Below are positions 46,600-55,706 of a DNA stretch of 58,223 nt, piece after piece. Position numbers and translations under genes: made by a program. This DNA is from Gammaproteobacteria bacterium (GTDB lineage Bacteria > Pseudomonadota > Gammaproteobacteria > Pseudomonadales > Azotimanducaceae). The notes beneath the pieces were generated by a model that was not told where the DNA came from, did no database searches, and saw nothing but the letters and a program-made list of their open reading frames with translations. The stretch's first letter is position 1; each line of letters begins with the position of its first letter. Location of the stretch: assembly GCA_027297435.1 (NCBI GenBank), contig JAPUIA010000293.1, positions 1-58,223 of the forward strand. Direction: 5' to 3'.

Positions 46600-47030
46600 C
46601 AGGTCTCCCACTCGTCGAGGTCGTGGTGGAACAATGGATAACCGCGGTCACGATAGAACTTGTAATGATCGCGCCCCATCGACTTGGACTCGTCTACGAC
46701 GATTTCGGCCACTCGATCGAAGCGCCCAAAGAATACCGGTATCTCTCTCGCGAGGTTGATCAACAAACCGTCCCAATCAGTGGCGTCGTCGTGGCCGATG
46801 ACAACCGGTGCCCCTATGGCTTCCGGCTGACCGACTAATCCGTGGGGAATCATGCGGTTATCCGGGTAGCACCACAATAGCTCGTCCATTTCTGCCGCTG
46901 CGGTTGCGTTCGAGGTATGTACGTACGCTCGGTGCCCACTACCAACGGCCTTGGCGGCCAGCCGACAGGCAAAGCGGCGCATGGCACTAAGGTCTACGTC
47001 CTGCAAGATGTAGAAGTCGATGCGGGTCAC
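46599..47030 (-). CDS. holC: DNA polymerase III chi subunit
   Basis: 143 residues, the family length. Starts MTRIDFYILQ and has the HolC core ACRLAAKAVGSGHRAYVHTS with a C-terminal RDHYKFYRDRGYPL. HolC binds SSB and, via HolD, the clamp loader. The start lies only 20 bp from a MITE-like element that separates it from pepA, with which it is normally adjacent. Confidence 0.94.
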   Translation of the reverse strand: MTRIDFYILQDVDLSAMRRFACRLAAKAVGSGHRAYVHTSNATAAAEMDELLWCYPDNRMIPHGLVGQPEAIGAPVVIGHDDATDWDGLLINLAREIPVFFGRFDRVAEIVVDESKSMGRDHYKFYRDRGYPLFHHDLDEWET

Positions 47031-47050
47031 AAGCGGCTCATTGACTGAGG

Positions 47051-47302
47051 GAGACTCTGATTAATTGTCAGCCTCGCAGAGCGTTGCGCGTGCTTGCACG
47101 CAAGGCGCGTTCTGCAGGTAATATCTAGCCATATTGGCAAGGGACGCAACGCTGCCATGGAGCACGCGAAACGCTCCCGAAGGGCGCGGCCTACGGGGCC
47201 CGTGCCCGCGTTGCACTTCTTGGCAATGGAACCAACCGAATCGCGCCTTGGCACAACCCCCGTATGTCACGCTGCGTGGCTGAGAATTAATCAGAGGCTC
47301 TC
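47051..47302. mobile_element. MITE-like element with 34-bp imperfect terminal inverted repeats
   Basis: The ends 47051-47084 and 47269-47302 are inverted copies: with two 2-nt gaps and two mismatches they align through CTCTGATTAATT, then TCAGCC and CGCAG...CGT. The 252-bp element encodes no protein. Its interior is G+C-rich and carries small hairpins, such as GTGC-TT-GCAC near 47090. It separates pepA from holC. The first 12 bases of its right end supply the last three codons and stop of pepA (Glu-Ser-Leu-stop). No clear target duplication was found. Confidence 0.7.
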
Positions 47303-48739
47303 TAAGAGATACCGGAACAATAGCGCCACTGGACGACCGGTCGCACCTTTTTTGGCCCCTCCGCGGAAGGCACTACCGGCAACATCGAGGTGTGCCCAAG
47401 GGTAGGCAGAAGCGAAACGGGACAAGAAACAAGCCGCGACGATACTCCCCGCTTCACGGCCGCCGACGTTGGCGACGTCGGCAAACGGAGATTTGAGGCT
47501 TGATTGGTAGTCGTCCCAAAGCGGCATGCGCCACCCGCGATCTCCAGTCCAGTCGCCTGCGTCGATCAAAGCCAGGCCAAGTGCGTCATCGTTGGAGAAC
47601 ACCGCGCTCGCGTGGGAACCCAACGCGATGATGCACGCACCGGTCAGGGTGGCGACGTCGACGACCGCCTTAGGACGATAGCGCTCCGCGTAGGACAACG
47701 CATCGCACAGTACCAGGCGGCCTTCAGCATCGGTGTTCAGTATTTCGACCGTTTTGCCGGAATGGGTGGTAACGATATCTCCGGGGCGGGTTGCCCTGCC
47801 GCTCGGCATGTTTTCGGCGGCGGCGACAATGGTCACAAGGTTGAGGGGTAGTTTGGCCTCGATGGCCGCCTTGGTCGCGCCGAGTACCGAGGCTGCGCCA
47901 CACATGTCGAACTTCATCTCGTCCATCGCGGCGGGCGGTTTGAGGCTGATGCCGCCGGTATCGAACGTGATGCCTTTGCCGATCAACACGATCGGTGCTG
48001 CTTTGGCCTTGCCACCCCTGTAGTTCACGATGATCATCTTGCCCGGTGTTTCGCTGCCCGTTGACACCGCCATGAACGCACCCATGCCGAGTTCGGTCAT
48101 ACGCCGCTCATCCAGCGCGCTGACCGATACGTTGGGCGCGCGTAACTTGCGGGCTTCTCGAAGCAGATAGGACGGGTCGCAAATGTTCGGCGGTTGGTTG
48201 CCGAGATCGCGTGCCAGGTCGAGACCTGACTTCAACGCTTGGTTTTCGCGTACCGCTTTCTGGACGTTGGCTCGGCTGCGCGAATCCGCGTGTACCTGAA
48301 TGCGCGTTGTTTGCTTCGTTTCAGGTGCGGACTTGTGCCGATCGAAGCGGTAGAGCGCAAGCGACAGTTCGTACAATCCAACAAACGAGCGCCAGTAAAC
48401 GTCTTGCGCTTGCACTTGGGTCGCGACCAGCGCCCACACGGCACTCGAGACTTCAGCACTGGCAAGTCGATTGGCTGTGCTTCGGACGATCTTCCGATAC
48501 TCTGACGCCGAGACATGCGCGTCCGCGCCGCCGGCAACCAGAATGCGTTTGACCGGGCTTTGCCGGGGCAGCTGCACGAGCAAATTGGTGCCGACCTTAT
48601 CACTGAAATCTTGCGTTGCCGTGCGCAGGAGATCTCGATGACCCAACTCACTAGCCACACGTAGGCCGGCTTTGTAGCCGCAGATGAGACAGGGTGTCGA
48701 CAGCGACGCAAGACTTCCGGTTTTGGTCGAATACTTCAT
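47291..48739 (-). CDS. pepA: Cytosol (leucyl) aminopeptidase
   Basis: 482 residues, M17 family. Metal and catalytic motifs: LIGKGITFDTGGISLKP, the signature NTDAEGRLVLCDAL, and DVATLTGA. It releases N-terminal residues and in E. coli also acts as a DNA-binding site-specific recombination accessory factor. The start at 48739 gives the normal N-terminus; the open frame to 48961 is antisense to lptF. The stop codon lies in the terminal repeat of the downstream element. Divergent from lptF, 39 bp apart, as in other gammaproteobacteria. Confidence 0.94.
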   Translation of the reverse strand: MKYSTKTGSLASLSTPCLICGYKAGLRVASELGHRDLLRTATQDFSDKVGTNLLVQLPRQSPVKRILVAGGADAHVSASEYRKIVRSTANRLASAEVSSAVWALVATQVQAQDVYWRSFVGLYELSLALYRFDRHKSAPETKQTTRIQVHADSRSRANVQKAVRENQALKSGLDLARDLGNQPPNICDPSYLLREARKLRAPNVSVSALDERRMTELGMGAFMAVSTGSETPGKMIIVNYRGGKAKAAPIVLIGKGITFDTGGISLKPPAAMDEMKFDMCGAASVLGATKAAIEAKLPLNLVTIVAAAENMPSGRATRPGDIVTTHSGKTVEILNTDAEGRLVLCDALSYAERYRPKAVVDVATLTGACIIALGSHASAVFSNDDALGLALIDAGDWTGDRGWRMPLWDDYQSSLKSPFADVANVGGREAGSIVAACFLSRFASAYPWAHLDVAGSAFRGGAKKGATGRPVALLFRYLLESL

Positions 48740-48778
48740 AATCCGCGAGACTCCCGAGTTGGCGCAGAATTCTAAGTC

Positions 48779-49849
48779 ATGGTCGCTGCAAGGTATATCA
48801 ACAAAGAGTTGGTACTGGTTTTTCTGGTGACGTTGCTCGTGCTGCTGATTGTTGCGGTCGGCGGACGTTTTGTAGGCTACCTGCAGGATGCTGCAACCGG
48901 TAAATATGCGGCTGAAGGATTGCTCACCCTCATGCGTCTGCGCATTTCCGGCTTCCTGCAATTGTTGCTACCGTTTGCGTTCTACATTTCCGTGTTGCTC
49001 ACGTTTGGCAGACTTTATGCCGATCATGAAATGACCGTGCTGCTCGCAGGGGGTGCAAGCCCCGGTAGGTTGCTGCGCTGGATTGCGCTACCTGTCGCAA
49101 TCCTTGCAAGTTCGGTTGCCTATCTAGCGTTGGAAGTGACGCCCAGTAACAACGCGAAGCTACAAGCCTTCATCCTCGAGCAACGCAACCGTGCTGAGTT
49201 CGAGACGGTCACGCCAGGGGTCTTCAACATACTCAATCGCGGCAAGCGGGTGACGTACGCGGAACGAATCAGCGATGATCGGCAGACGCTCAGCAACGTG
49301 TTTATCTCGGAATATGCCCCCGGCGAACCGGTCGTGACGGTGTGGGCAGAACGGGGCAACCAATACGTTGATGAGCAGACCGGTAGTCGGTTCTTGGTTT
49401 TAGAGGATGGCGCGCGCTACGTCGGCACCATCGGGTCGAAAGACTATCGCGTGATCGAGTTTGAACGATTGGGACAAAGATTGATTGTCGAAGAGGTTGT
49501 GGCGCGTGGCCCAGAGGCAGACGCCGTTGCGACGATGGAATTGCTAGACCGCGATGACGCTGAAGCGGCCGCTGAGATTCACTGGCGCATCGCACTGCCG
49601 ATCTTCTGTCTGGTAAGCGTCGTGTTGGCTGTCGGCATTGCCAGGGTCAAGCCGAGACAAGGACGCTTCGCCAAAGTCGTTCCCGGTATGGCATTCGTAC
49701 TGGCGTACTTCTTCGCCTTGATCGCCAATCAGAATGCGTTGCTCGAAGCGGGCTGGCCGCCAATGCTTGGCATGTGGCCGGTACACGTCGTGTTTCTTGC
49801 ACTTGGCTGCTTTCTGTTCGTGCGCGTGGGGAAGCCTGTTAACGCATGA
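48779..49849 (+). CDS. lptF: LPS export permease LptF
   Basis: 356 residues with three N-terminal and three C-terminal membrane helices around a periplasmic beta-jellyroll (about 125-255), the LptF/LptG fold. N-terminus VAARYINKELVLVFLVTLLVLLIVAVGGRF with the helix-embedded RLRISGFLQLLLP segment. It extracts LPS from the inner membrane together with LptB and LptG. Overlaps lptG by 4 bp (ATGA). Confidence 0.94.
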   Translation: MVAARYINKELVLVFLVTLLVLLIVAVGGRFVGYLQDAATGKYAAEGLLTLMRLRISGFLQLLLPFAFYISVLLTFGRLYADHEMTVLLAGGASPGRLLRWIALPVAILASSVAYLALEVTPSNNAKLQAFILEQRNRAEFETVTPGVFNILNRGKRVTYAERISDDRQTLSNVFISEYAPGEPVVTVWAERGNQYVDEQTGSRFLVLEDGARYVGTIGSKDYRVIEFERLGQRLIVEEVVARGPEADAVATMELLDRDDAEAAAEIHWRIALPIFCLVSVVLAVGIARVKPRQGRFAKVVPGMAFVLAYFFALIANQNALLEAGWPPMLGMWPVHVVFLALGCFLFVRVGKPVNA

Positions 49850-50949
49850 GTACTGATCGCAGAAGACCCGCTTTGGTACCGCTTGGTGTCGTTGACCGTT
49901 ATTTATGCCGCACGGTTCTGTTGGCAATTGGTGCCGTCCTCTTGGCGTTCATAGGATTGCTCGCGATCTTTGCGTTGTTGGAAGAGTTACCGGAGGAAGG
50001 GGCAGATTACACGCTTGCAGAAGCGGCTTTGTATGTGGCTTTGACGTTACCCCGACGGGCCTACGAGATTCTGCCCTATGTCGTGTTCCTTGGCAGCCTG
50101 ATCGGTCTTGGGCATCTGGCGAGCCAGTCTGAGCTGGTGGTGTTGCGGGCTGCCGGTATTTCGGTTTACCGCTTGTTTGCGGGGTTTGCATGGATCGTCG
50201 TTGGCGTCTTGTTGGTGGGTATCGTGGTTGGTGAGGTCATAGCCCCTCAGGGTGAAACAGCAGCCGAGGCGCGCAAAGCCAGGTTGTTGGAGGGTAGCGA
50301 CGAGATCACAATCGGTTACTGGTATCGCGAGGGACCGCTGTATATGCAGATCGTCGCGCTTTCCGACGACGGCGAGTTGCTCGGGGTGAATCAGTATTGG
50401 TTGGACGACAACGACCGTTTGGTCCATTCGAGGACAGCTGCTCGTGCAGAATATGTAGAGGGACCGGACGCGCACTGGCTGCTGCACGACGGTGTGGAAA
50501 CGTTCATCCGACCCGGCGAAACCGTCGTGCAAGACTTCCATGAAGTACGTTGGAACGGACAGATAGATCCACGGTTGTTGAGCGCCAGAGTGCTGGTCGA
50601 TCCAAAAAAGCTGTCGCTGGTAGATCTGCGCTACCAGATCGACTACATGCAGCGTGAAGGGCTCAATGCCACATCTTATCTTCTGGCGTATTGGGGCAAG
50701 ATCATGCAACCGGCAGCGGTGCTGGGTTTGGCTTTTCTCGCGCTGTCTTTCGTCTTGGGTCCGTTGCGGGAGGTCGCAATTGGAGTGAGGCTCACCGCCG
50801 GTATCGTCGTGGGATTGAGCTTCAAGTATCTGCAGGATCTCTTCGCGCCGATAAGCGTGGTCTACGATTTGCCGCCGCCGGTGGCGGTCTTGATACCTAT
50901 CGTCCTGTGCTGGGCTTTGGGCATTGTCGGGATCAGACGAGTGGCCTAG
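49846..50949 (+). CDS. lptG: LPS export permease LptG
   Basis: 367 residues with the same topology as LptF: helices at about 20-40, 60-85 and 98-120, a periplasmic jellyroll (about 130-270), and C-terminal helices. Contains ALPRRAYEILPYVVFLGSL-type family sequence (here LTLPRRAYEILPYVVF). It partners LptF in the LPS transporter. It starts within the last codon of lptF. The convergent RDD gene begins its stop 5 bp later, leaving no room for a separate terminator. Confidence 0.94.
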   Translation: MSTDRRRPALVPLGVVDRYLCRTVLLAIGAVLLAFIGLLAIFALLEELPEEGADYTLAEAALYVALTLPRRAYEILPYVVFLGSLIGLGHLASQSELVVLRAAGISVYRLFAGFAWIVVGVLLVGIVVGEVIAPQGETAAEARKARLLEGSDEITIGYWYREGPLYMQIVALSDDGELLGVNQYWLDDNDRLVHSRTAARAEYVEGPDAHWLLHDGVETFIRPGETVVQDFHEVRWNGQIDPRLLSARVLVDPKKLSLVDLRYQIDYMQREGLNATSYLLAYWGKIMQPAAVLGLAFLALSFVLGPLREVAIGVRLTAGIVVGLSFKYLQDLFAPISVVYDLPPPVAVLIPIVLCWALGIVGIRRVA

Positions 50950-50954
50950 TGTCC

Positions 50955-51377
50955 TTAAGGCTCGTAGATGATCTGGCTATCGCTCAGCATGTCGGGCCAG
51001 GTGCGGTTGCGTTTGTCGATGAACACCCACCAATAACCGAGCCCGAGCGCTGCAAACGAGATGCACGCTGCAATAAAACGCACCGTTGCTTGATTGAGCG
51101 AAGGACGCCTGCCGCTGTTCATAACCAGTCGCAGGCGCCACGCTTTCATGCCGATGGTCTGACCGTCGACGATCCAGAAGTAGGTGAAGAACATGAACAG
51201 TTCGAGAAACAGAATTGATTGCACGGCTGCCCCAAAAACCGCACCCCCGCGATTGAAGATCACCATGATCAGCAGCGTCACCAGCCACAGAGCCAGAATC
51301 AGGAAGCTGTCGTAGAGCATTGCCGCGAAACGGCGCCAAAGTCGAGCCGGGTCAGAGATGAGCGAGGTTTCCGACAT
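50955..51377 (-). CDS. RDD-family membrane protein
   Basis: 140 residues from the ATG at 51377. The RDD pattern is present: DPARLWRRFAAMLYDSFLIL with the Arg near helix 1, then DGQTIGMKAWRLRLV, and a final RNRTWPDMLSDSQIIY. Three or four membrane helices. RDD proteins have no general assigned function; some are linked to sodium or other ion handling. It overlaps nothing and lies 53 bp after the secreted amidohydrolase on the same strand. Confidence 0.85.
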   Translation of the reverse strand: MSETSLISDPARLWRRFAAMLYDSFLILALWLVTLLIMVIFNRGGAVFGAAVQSILFLELFMFFTYFWIVDGQTIGMKAWRLRLVMNSGRRPSLNQATVRFIAACISFAALGLGYWWVFIDKRNRTWPDMLSDSQIIYEP

Positions 51378-51389
51378 CCGTCGACTCCT

Positions 51390-51442
51390 ACCCAACGTCG
51401 TTTGCTCCAAAAGCCGGTCATGATACCGGCTCAGCGTTGGGT
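51390..51442. repeat. Nested inverted repeats around the amidohydrolase stop codon
   Basis: Outer arms ACCCAACG (51390-51397) and CGTTGGGT (51435-51442), the latter inside the last codons of the amidohydrolase, enclose an inner stem GCCGGT/ACCGGC (51413-51430). The outer arms could pair in a longer transcript, giving an extended stem. Confidence 0.5.
51409..51430 (-). terminator. Rho-independent-type terminator after the amidohydrolase gene
   Basis: On the minus strand, directly after the TGA stop, the stem GCCGGT with loop ATCATG and ACCGGC is followed at once by TTTT. The stem is short but GC-rich. It would separate the amidohydrolase transcript from the RDD gene. Confidence 0.55.
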
Positions 51443-53005
51443 AAACGACTTTGGGTTACGCGCGAAGGCGGGGATGTGCGTGCGGGCGCTCTGATCGGTG
51501 TGGGATGGTTGAGCGGGAGTCGAACGGTATTTTCCGAGCACGGCCTTGCCGGGAAAAACATCGGCAACCGACTCGCCCCCGTCAACGACGAACACACCGT
51601 TGACGATCACGTGTTCGATACCTCGCGAGAACGACAGCCCGGAGTCGAACGTTGCGGTATCGATGACGCTTGTCGGATCGAACACGGTGATGTCTGCATC
51701 AGCGCCGACCTGCAAACGGCCCTTCCGTCGCGCACTGGGCGCTATGATCTCTAGGCGTAGCGCAGGCATCAACGTCATCTTGCGGAGGGCGTCCATCAGC
51801 GACAGTGCCTCGCGTTCGCGCACGTAACGGCCTAATACGCGGGCAAACGTTCCGGCTGATCGGGGATGCGCACCGGGCGCGTAGGGCATGCCGTCAGAGC
51901 CGATCATCGTGGAAGGTCTGCCGATGCCCGCATCGATCCATGCTTCTTTCATCATGTGAATGATGACGACACCACCTTGACGGCGATACGTATCAAAGGT
52001 TTGTTCTGTCAGACGTTCACCGGTGTCTTGCCACTGTAAATCCTCAAAGGTGATGCCGCCCAGGGACTGTTGCCAGCCTTCGTCGAACAGCGCACTCTCC
52101 AAAGCAGTGGATCCCGCTGTATAGGGATACATCTCTGTGGTCACGTCGAGACCGCGAGCCTGCGCTGCTTCCACGAGATCGATGCCAAGCTCGATCGAAC
52201 CGAGCGCCATGCTGTTGATGTGCACGATGTGCAGCGGGGCACCGGTCGCCGCCGCGTTTGCAATGACTTCCTGAATGCCGGGAATGCCGGGATCGCGTAC
52301 GTGAACGAAAATTGGCGCTTGTCGATCGGCCGCAAACCTAAAAAGCTCGAATATTTCTTCGCGGGTTGCAGCCGGTTGATAGCCCACGGGCAAACCGATG
52401 CCGAGTGCGCCGGCCTCGAGTTGGGTTTGCAGCAATGCCTTCATTTTGTCGATCTCGGTTGCATCCAACGAGTCGTACACCGATGACAATATTTGTGACC
52501 TAAGAAACGCATCGGCCTCGTGGCTGTCGACACCGTGTTGCCGAACCAGGCGCTCGAACTCGGGCATTCTCGACGCATACTTATTTTTCGCCAACGCACG
52601 CGCCGACATGTGTGCGGCCGATGCGCCAAAGTTGATCAATGCGTTGCCTTCTCTTGACGCTAACCAGCGGCTGAGATCGGCAATCCCACTTTCGAGTTCC
52701 AGTGCCGTGGTGACCCCATCGCGGGCTTGATACTCATTGGCGGCATTGGTTTGGCCGTGTGCGTGGAGGTCGATAAACCCGGGAGCGACGACCAATCCAG
52801 CGACGTCGATCCTGCGCTTGCCGGCGATTTCGTCAGCGGTGATCATGACGATCCGGTCGCCACTGACGGCAACGTTGCGAATCGCATCCAGACCGGATTC
52901 TGGATCCATCACCCTGCCGCCAACCAGCACCAGATCGTATTCGGCAACGACCGGCAGACAACAGGCGCATGCGGCCAACAACAGTATCCGTGCTAGGTAG
53001 CGCAT
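51431..53005 (-). CDS. Exported amidohydrolase, D-aminoacylase-like
   Basis: 524 residues from 53005 (an ATG at 53023 adds six). A short signal (MRYLARILLLAACACCLPVVA) could be cut after VVA; LAAC also resembles a lipobox, so a lipoprotein is possible. The mature part has the amidohydrolase metal motif GFIDLHAHGQT, VHVRDPG and HIVHINSMALGSIEL, then a late Asp in STMIGSDGMPY. The layout, with GADADITVFDPTSVID near the end, is that of N-acyl-D-amino-acid deacylases. The canonical bridging Lys/Cys was not identified, so the exact substrate is uncertain. Probably periplasmic hydrolysis of N-acyl amino acids or peptides. Confidence 0.8.
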   Translation of the reverse strand: MRYLARILLLAACACCLPVVAEYDLVLVGGRVMDPESGLDAIRNVAVSGDRIVMITADEIAGKRRIDVAGLVVAPGFIDLHAHGQTNAANEYQARDGVTTALELESGIADLSRWLASREGNALINFGASAAHMSARALAKNKYASRMPEFERLVRQHGVDSHEADAFLRSQILSSVYDSLDATEIDKMKALLQTQLEAGALGIGLPVGYQPAATREEIFELFRFAADRQAPIFVHVRDPGIPGIQEVIANAAATGAPLHIVHINSMALGSIELGIDLVEAAQARGLDVTTEMYPYTAGSTALESALFDEGWQQSLGGITFEDLQWQDTGERLTEQTFDTYRRQGGVVIIHMMKEAWIDAGIGRPSTMIGSDGMPYAPGAHPRSAGTFARVLGRYVREREALSLMDALRKMTLMPALRLEIIAPSARRKGRLQVGADADITVFDPTSVIDTATFDSGLSFSRGIEHVIVNGVFVVDGGESVADVFPGKAVLGKYRSTPAQPSHTDQSARTHIPAFARNPKSFTQR

Positions 53006-53072
53006 TCGAAGTTCTATCCCCATTGTGTAGGGTCAGTATAAGCTAGGCTGTCGTATTCAGGGGGTATCAGGC

Positions 53073-53273
53073 ATGGCGAACCGGAAGACGCTAGCCGTGG
53101 TTTTGGGCATTGTCGTCGTCTTCGTCGGATTAGTCGCCCTCATCGTCGTGATGCTTGCCAACCAATTCGTCACTTTTCAGATGGCCACGCTCATGTTGGT
53201 CGCCTTGTTGGGACTGTACGTAGGTTTCGGAATACTGATCGCAATCTATCGCCTCGTAATCAAGCTGGAATAA
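53073..53273 (+). CDS. Small hypothetical membrane protein
   Basis: 66 residues with two predicted membrane helices (about 7-30 and 36-60) and a short charged N-terminus (MANRKT). No family recognised. It is monocistronic by layout, divergent from the amidohydrolase. Its hydrophobic design and codon pattern support a real gene more than a chance frame. Confidence 0.55.
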   Translation: MANRKTLAVVLGIVVVFVGLVALIVVMLANQFVTFQMATLMLVALLGLYVGFGILIAIYRLVIKLE

Positions 53274-53427
53274 CGCCAACGCCGCAATCCGTTGATCGCA
53301 GCTAGGCGTCGATTGGTGGTTGGCTATACGTTAACTTGGTTCACAGTTTTGGCGTCGCCGCCCGCGTATCAGCCAAAAGTGTGGACAGCGCCTCAGTTCG
53401 TCGCTTGGTGTTCAGGAAAATGGCGGC

Positions 53428-53628
53428 ATGCTTGAAATGATCATCTTAGCGCTGCTTGTCTGGCTGTGGGTCATTGAGCGACGACTCAATGGCCTGACTC
53501 AGTCCGTCGATTCACTCAAGCTCGACGTGGATGGTTTGCGCATCGTCGCAAAGCCACGAACCGAGCACGGTGAAACGATGGATGCGGAGCCGGCCCCCAG
53601 TCCGCTGCAGAAGGCTGCTCTAGCCTGA
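53428..53628 (+). CDS. Small hypothetical membrane-anchored protein
   Basis: 66 residues: one N-terminal membrane helix (MLEMIILALLVWLWVIER), then a probable short coiled coil (RLNGLTQSVDSLKLDVDGL) and a flexible tail. No family recognised. A caggaaa ribosome-like site lies 9 bp before the ATG. Confidence 0.45.
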   Translation: MLEMIILALLVWLWVIERRLNGLTQSVDSLKLDVDGLRIVAKPRTEHGETMDAEPAPSPLQKAALA

Positions 53629-53668
53629 TTCGCACGAGTTCCTGATTCTCGCTTCCATTGAAGGCGAG

Positions 53669-53999
53669 ATGTCTGTGCTGAAGGAGCTACGCGATGTGCT
53701 CGATGCGGTGAACGCCGATACGTCGGTGCACCGCGTCATCCTGACCGGCATCGGCCGCGCGTTCTCGTCCGGCTTCGATCTCACACCGCCGCCCTCGAGC
53801 GGTTCGCAATCGCGCGGTTTGGACACGCCCGCCATGACGTCTAATGGGTTTCCAGCAGGCCCAGCAACAGCACCGCATGCACGACACGCTGGTACTCGAT
53901 TCCAACGGCATCGAGGAACGCGACAGGTTGATGTCGACTTTGCAGCGGGAAGGGCTGAAGGCGTTTCTCGATATGCGCGACGGACCGTTTCGCGGCTGA
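53669..53999 (+). pseudogene. Enoyl-CoA hydratase/isomerase remnant
   Basis: Two pieces in different frames. The 5' piece (53669 to about 53800) matches a crotonase N-terminal region: LKELRDVLDAVNADTSVHRVILTGIGRAFSSGFDL. The 3' piece (53844-53999) matches the family C-terminus: LMSTLQREGLKAFLDMRDGPFRG and stop. The middle, including the oxyanion-hole GGG region and about 150 residues, is missing. No functional product is expected. Confidence 0.7.
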
Positions 54000-54132
54000 C
54001 TTCGACAGTCCAAGGAATCGCCGGAACGAGGGTTTGTAGGCATCGACGTTAACAGCGACGGCGATTGTGTGGTCGAAGTTTTTCAGGAAGGATCAAAGAT
54101 CATCGGTTCGGGTTTTTCTATATCCGCGATGA

Positions 54133-54366
54133 TCACACTCCACTCAACGTCTGAGGTATCCACGGTGTGTTCTCCTCGACGAACTCCATCGTTTCGACGT
54201 ATCGCTCTAGGCAGAGTTCGGCCTCTTCTCGGGAGTCATACAGGCCACGGTTGCCTTGGCGAGTTTGGAAGTACCATTTCCCTTCACAATAGATTATTCG
54301 ATTGGGGGTGCGGCAGTACGTCTCGTTGAGGCCATCGGTTCTACGCGTTGGAATTTTTAGTGACAT
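54133..54366 (-). CDS. DUF6316-like small protein
   Basis: 77 residues. Core pattern GKWYFQTRQGNRGLYDSREEAELCLERYVE (cited here by key residues W-Y-F, T-R, S-R-E-E-A-E, R-Y) is that of short DUF6316 proteins, in which a WYF-TR-G beta hairpin precedes a helix. Function unknown. No signal or membrane helix. Confidence 0.6.
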   Translation of the reverse strand: MSLKIPTRRTDGLNETYCRTPNRIIYCEGKWYFQTRQGNRGLYDSREEAELCLERYVETMEFVEENTPWIPQTLSGV

Positions 54367-54596
54367 TCACCGATTATTGCGTGCGGGGCGCTGCATTTCG
54401 TGAACTGCATCACAGTACGAAATTGGGCTTACAAGAGTGTGCTAATGCTTATCTCTACGAGTCGAGGGTACGTTCCGAACGAATTTCAGGAGAAGTGTAG
54501 CTGGACTATTCGACCACCCCGCTGTGTTAAGCTCGAAAACACCAGCGATCTGAGTCAAACAGCGCCTTGAGCGAGGCTCATACGGGAGGAAGCGCA

Positions 54597-55706
54597 GTGA
54601 AGTTCGGAGTCTTCTACGAGATCAGCGTCCCGCGTCCCTGGGATGCAGAAAAAGAAAAAACCGTCTACGACAACTGTTTGGAGCAAGTCCGGCTCGCCGA
54701 CGAGTTGGGTTTTGACTATGTGTGGGCGGTTGAGCATCATTTTCTGGAGGAGTATTCGCACTGCCCGGCGCCTGAGATATTCTTGACCGCGTGCGCCATG
54801 CAGACGAACAACATCCGCGTCGGTCACGGCATCGTCGTCTGCGTCCCCGAGATCAACCATCCTGTCAGAATCGCCGAGCGCGCCGCGGTGCTCGATCTCG
54901 TCTCGGGGGGTCGTCTGGAGTTCGGGACGGGGCGTAGCGCCACATGGACCGAGCTCGGCGGCTTCGGCGCCGATCCGGACGTCACCAAGGAAACGTGGGA
55001 CGAGATCGTTCGTGCGGTGCCGAAGATGTGGACGCAGGAGCGGTATGCGCACGACGGCGTATGCTTCCAGATGCCGTCGCGTGCGGTGTTGCCTAAGCCG
55101 TATCAGAAGCCGCACCCACCCATGTGGGTTGCCGTCACGAGTCCCGGTACGGACGTGGACGCGGCCGAGCGGGGGATGGGCGCGCTCGGACTCACGTTCG
55201 GTAACATGGCGGAGCAAGAGAAGAAGGTGGCGAATTACCACCGCATCATCCAGTCGTGCGACCCGGTCGGCGAATTCGTCAACGAGCAGGTAGCGACCGT
55301 CAACTTTCTGTACTGCCACGAGGATCAGGCGCAAGGTATTGCAACCGGACAACGCCTGGCGCAGACGTTCGGCTACATGGCGGCGCAGCTCGTCTCGGCG
55401 CGTGAGGCTTATCCGTCACGCTCGTATGCAAGCTTCGGATTGTTGCCGCAGGCGAGACGTCAGGCGACTGCCCCCGGCGAGCAGCCCGGGGTCCCGGAGG
55501 GGCTCTGCATTGGAGACCCCGAGCGGATCATTCAGGCGCTCAAGGGTTGGGAGTCGACCGGCACGACGGGCGTCAACTTTCTGTTGAACGTCATCGAAAC
55601 CATTCCACAGGAAGAGGTACTCGCAAGCCTGCGTCTGTTCGGCGAAGAAGTGATGCCCCAGTTCAAGGAGGCCCCCGATGCCAATATACGGAACGCTCGC
55701 GCTTGA
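54597..55706 (+). CDS. LLM-class flavin-dependent oxidoreductase
   Basis: 369 residues of the bacterial luciferase-like monooxygenase family: TIM barrel with VRLADELGFDYVWAVEHHF, RVGHGIVVCVPEINHPVRIAERAAVLDLVSGGRLEFGTGRS. It should oxidise an organic substrate with FMNH2 or use F420; the substrate is unknown. The GTG at 54597 has a strong GGGAGGA ribosome site six bases ahead, better than the upstream ATG-like start at 54567. Overlaps the next gene by 29 bp. Composition looks more G+C-rich than the neighbours. Confidence 0.88.
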   Translation: MKFGVFYEISVPRPWDAEKEKTVYDNCLEQVRLADELGFDYVWAVEHHFLEEYSHCPAPEIFLTACAMQTNNIRVGHGIVVCVPEINHPVRIAERAAVLDLVSGGRLEFGTGRSATWTELGGFGADPDVTKETWDEIVRAVPKMWTQERYAHDGVCFQMPSRAVLPKPYQKPHPPMWVAVTSPGTDVDAAERGMGALGLTFGNMAEQEKKVANYHRIIQSCDPVGEFVNEQVATVNFLYCHEDQAQGIATGQRLAQTFGYMAAQLVSAREAYPSRSYASFGLLPQARRQATAPGEQPGVPEGLCIGDPERIIQALKGWESTGTTGVNFLLNVIETIPQEEVLASLRLFGEEVMPQFKEAPDANIRNARA

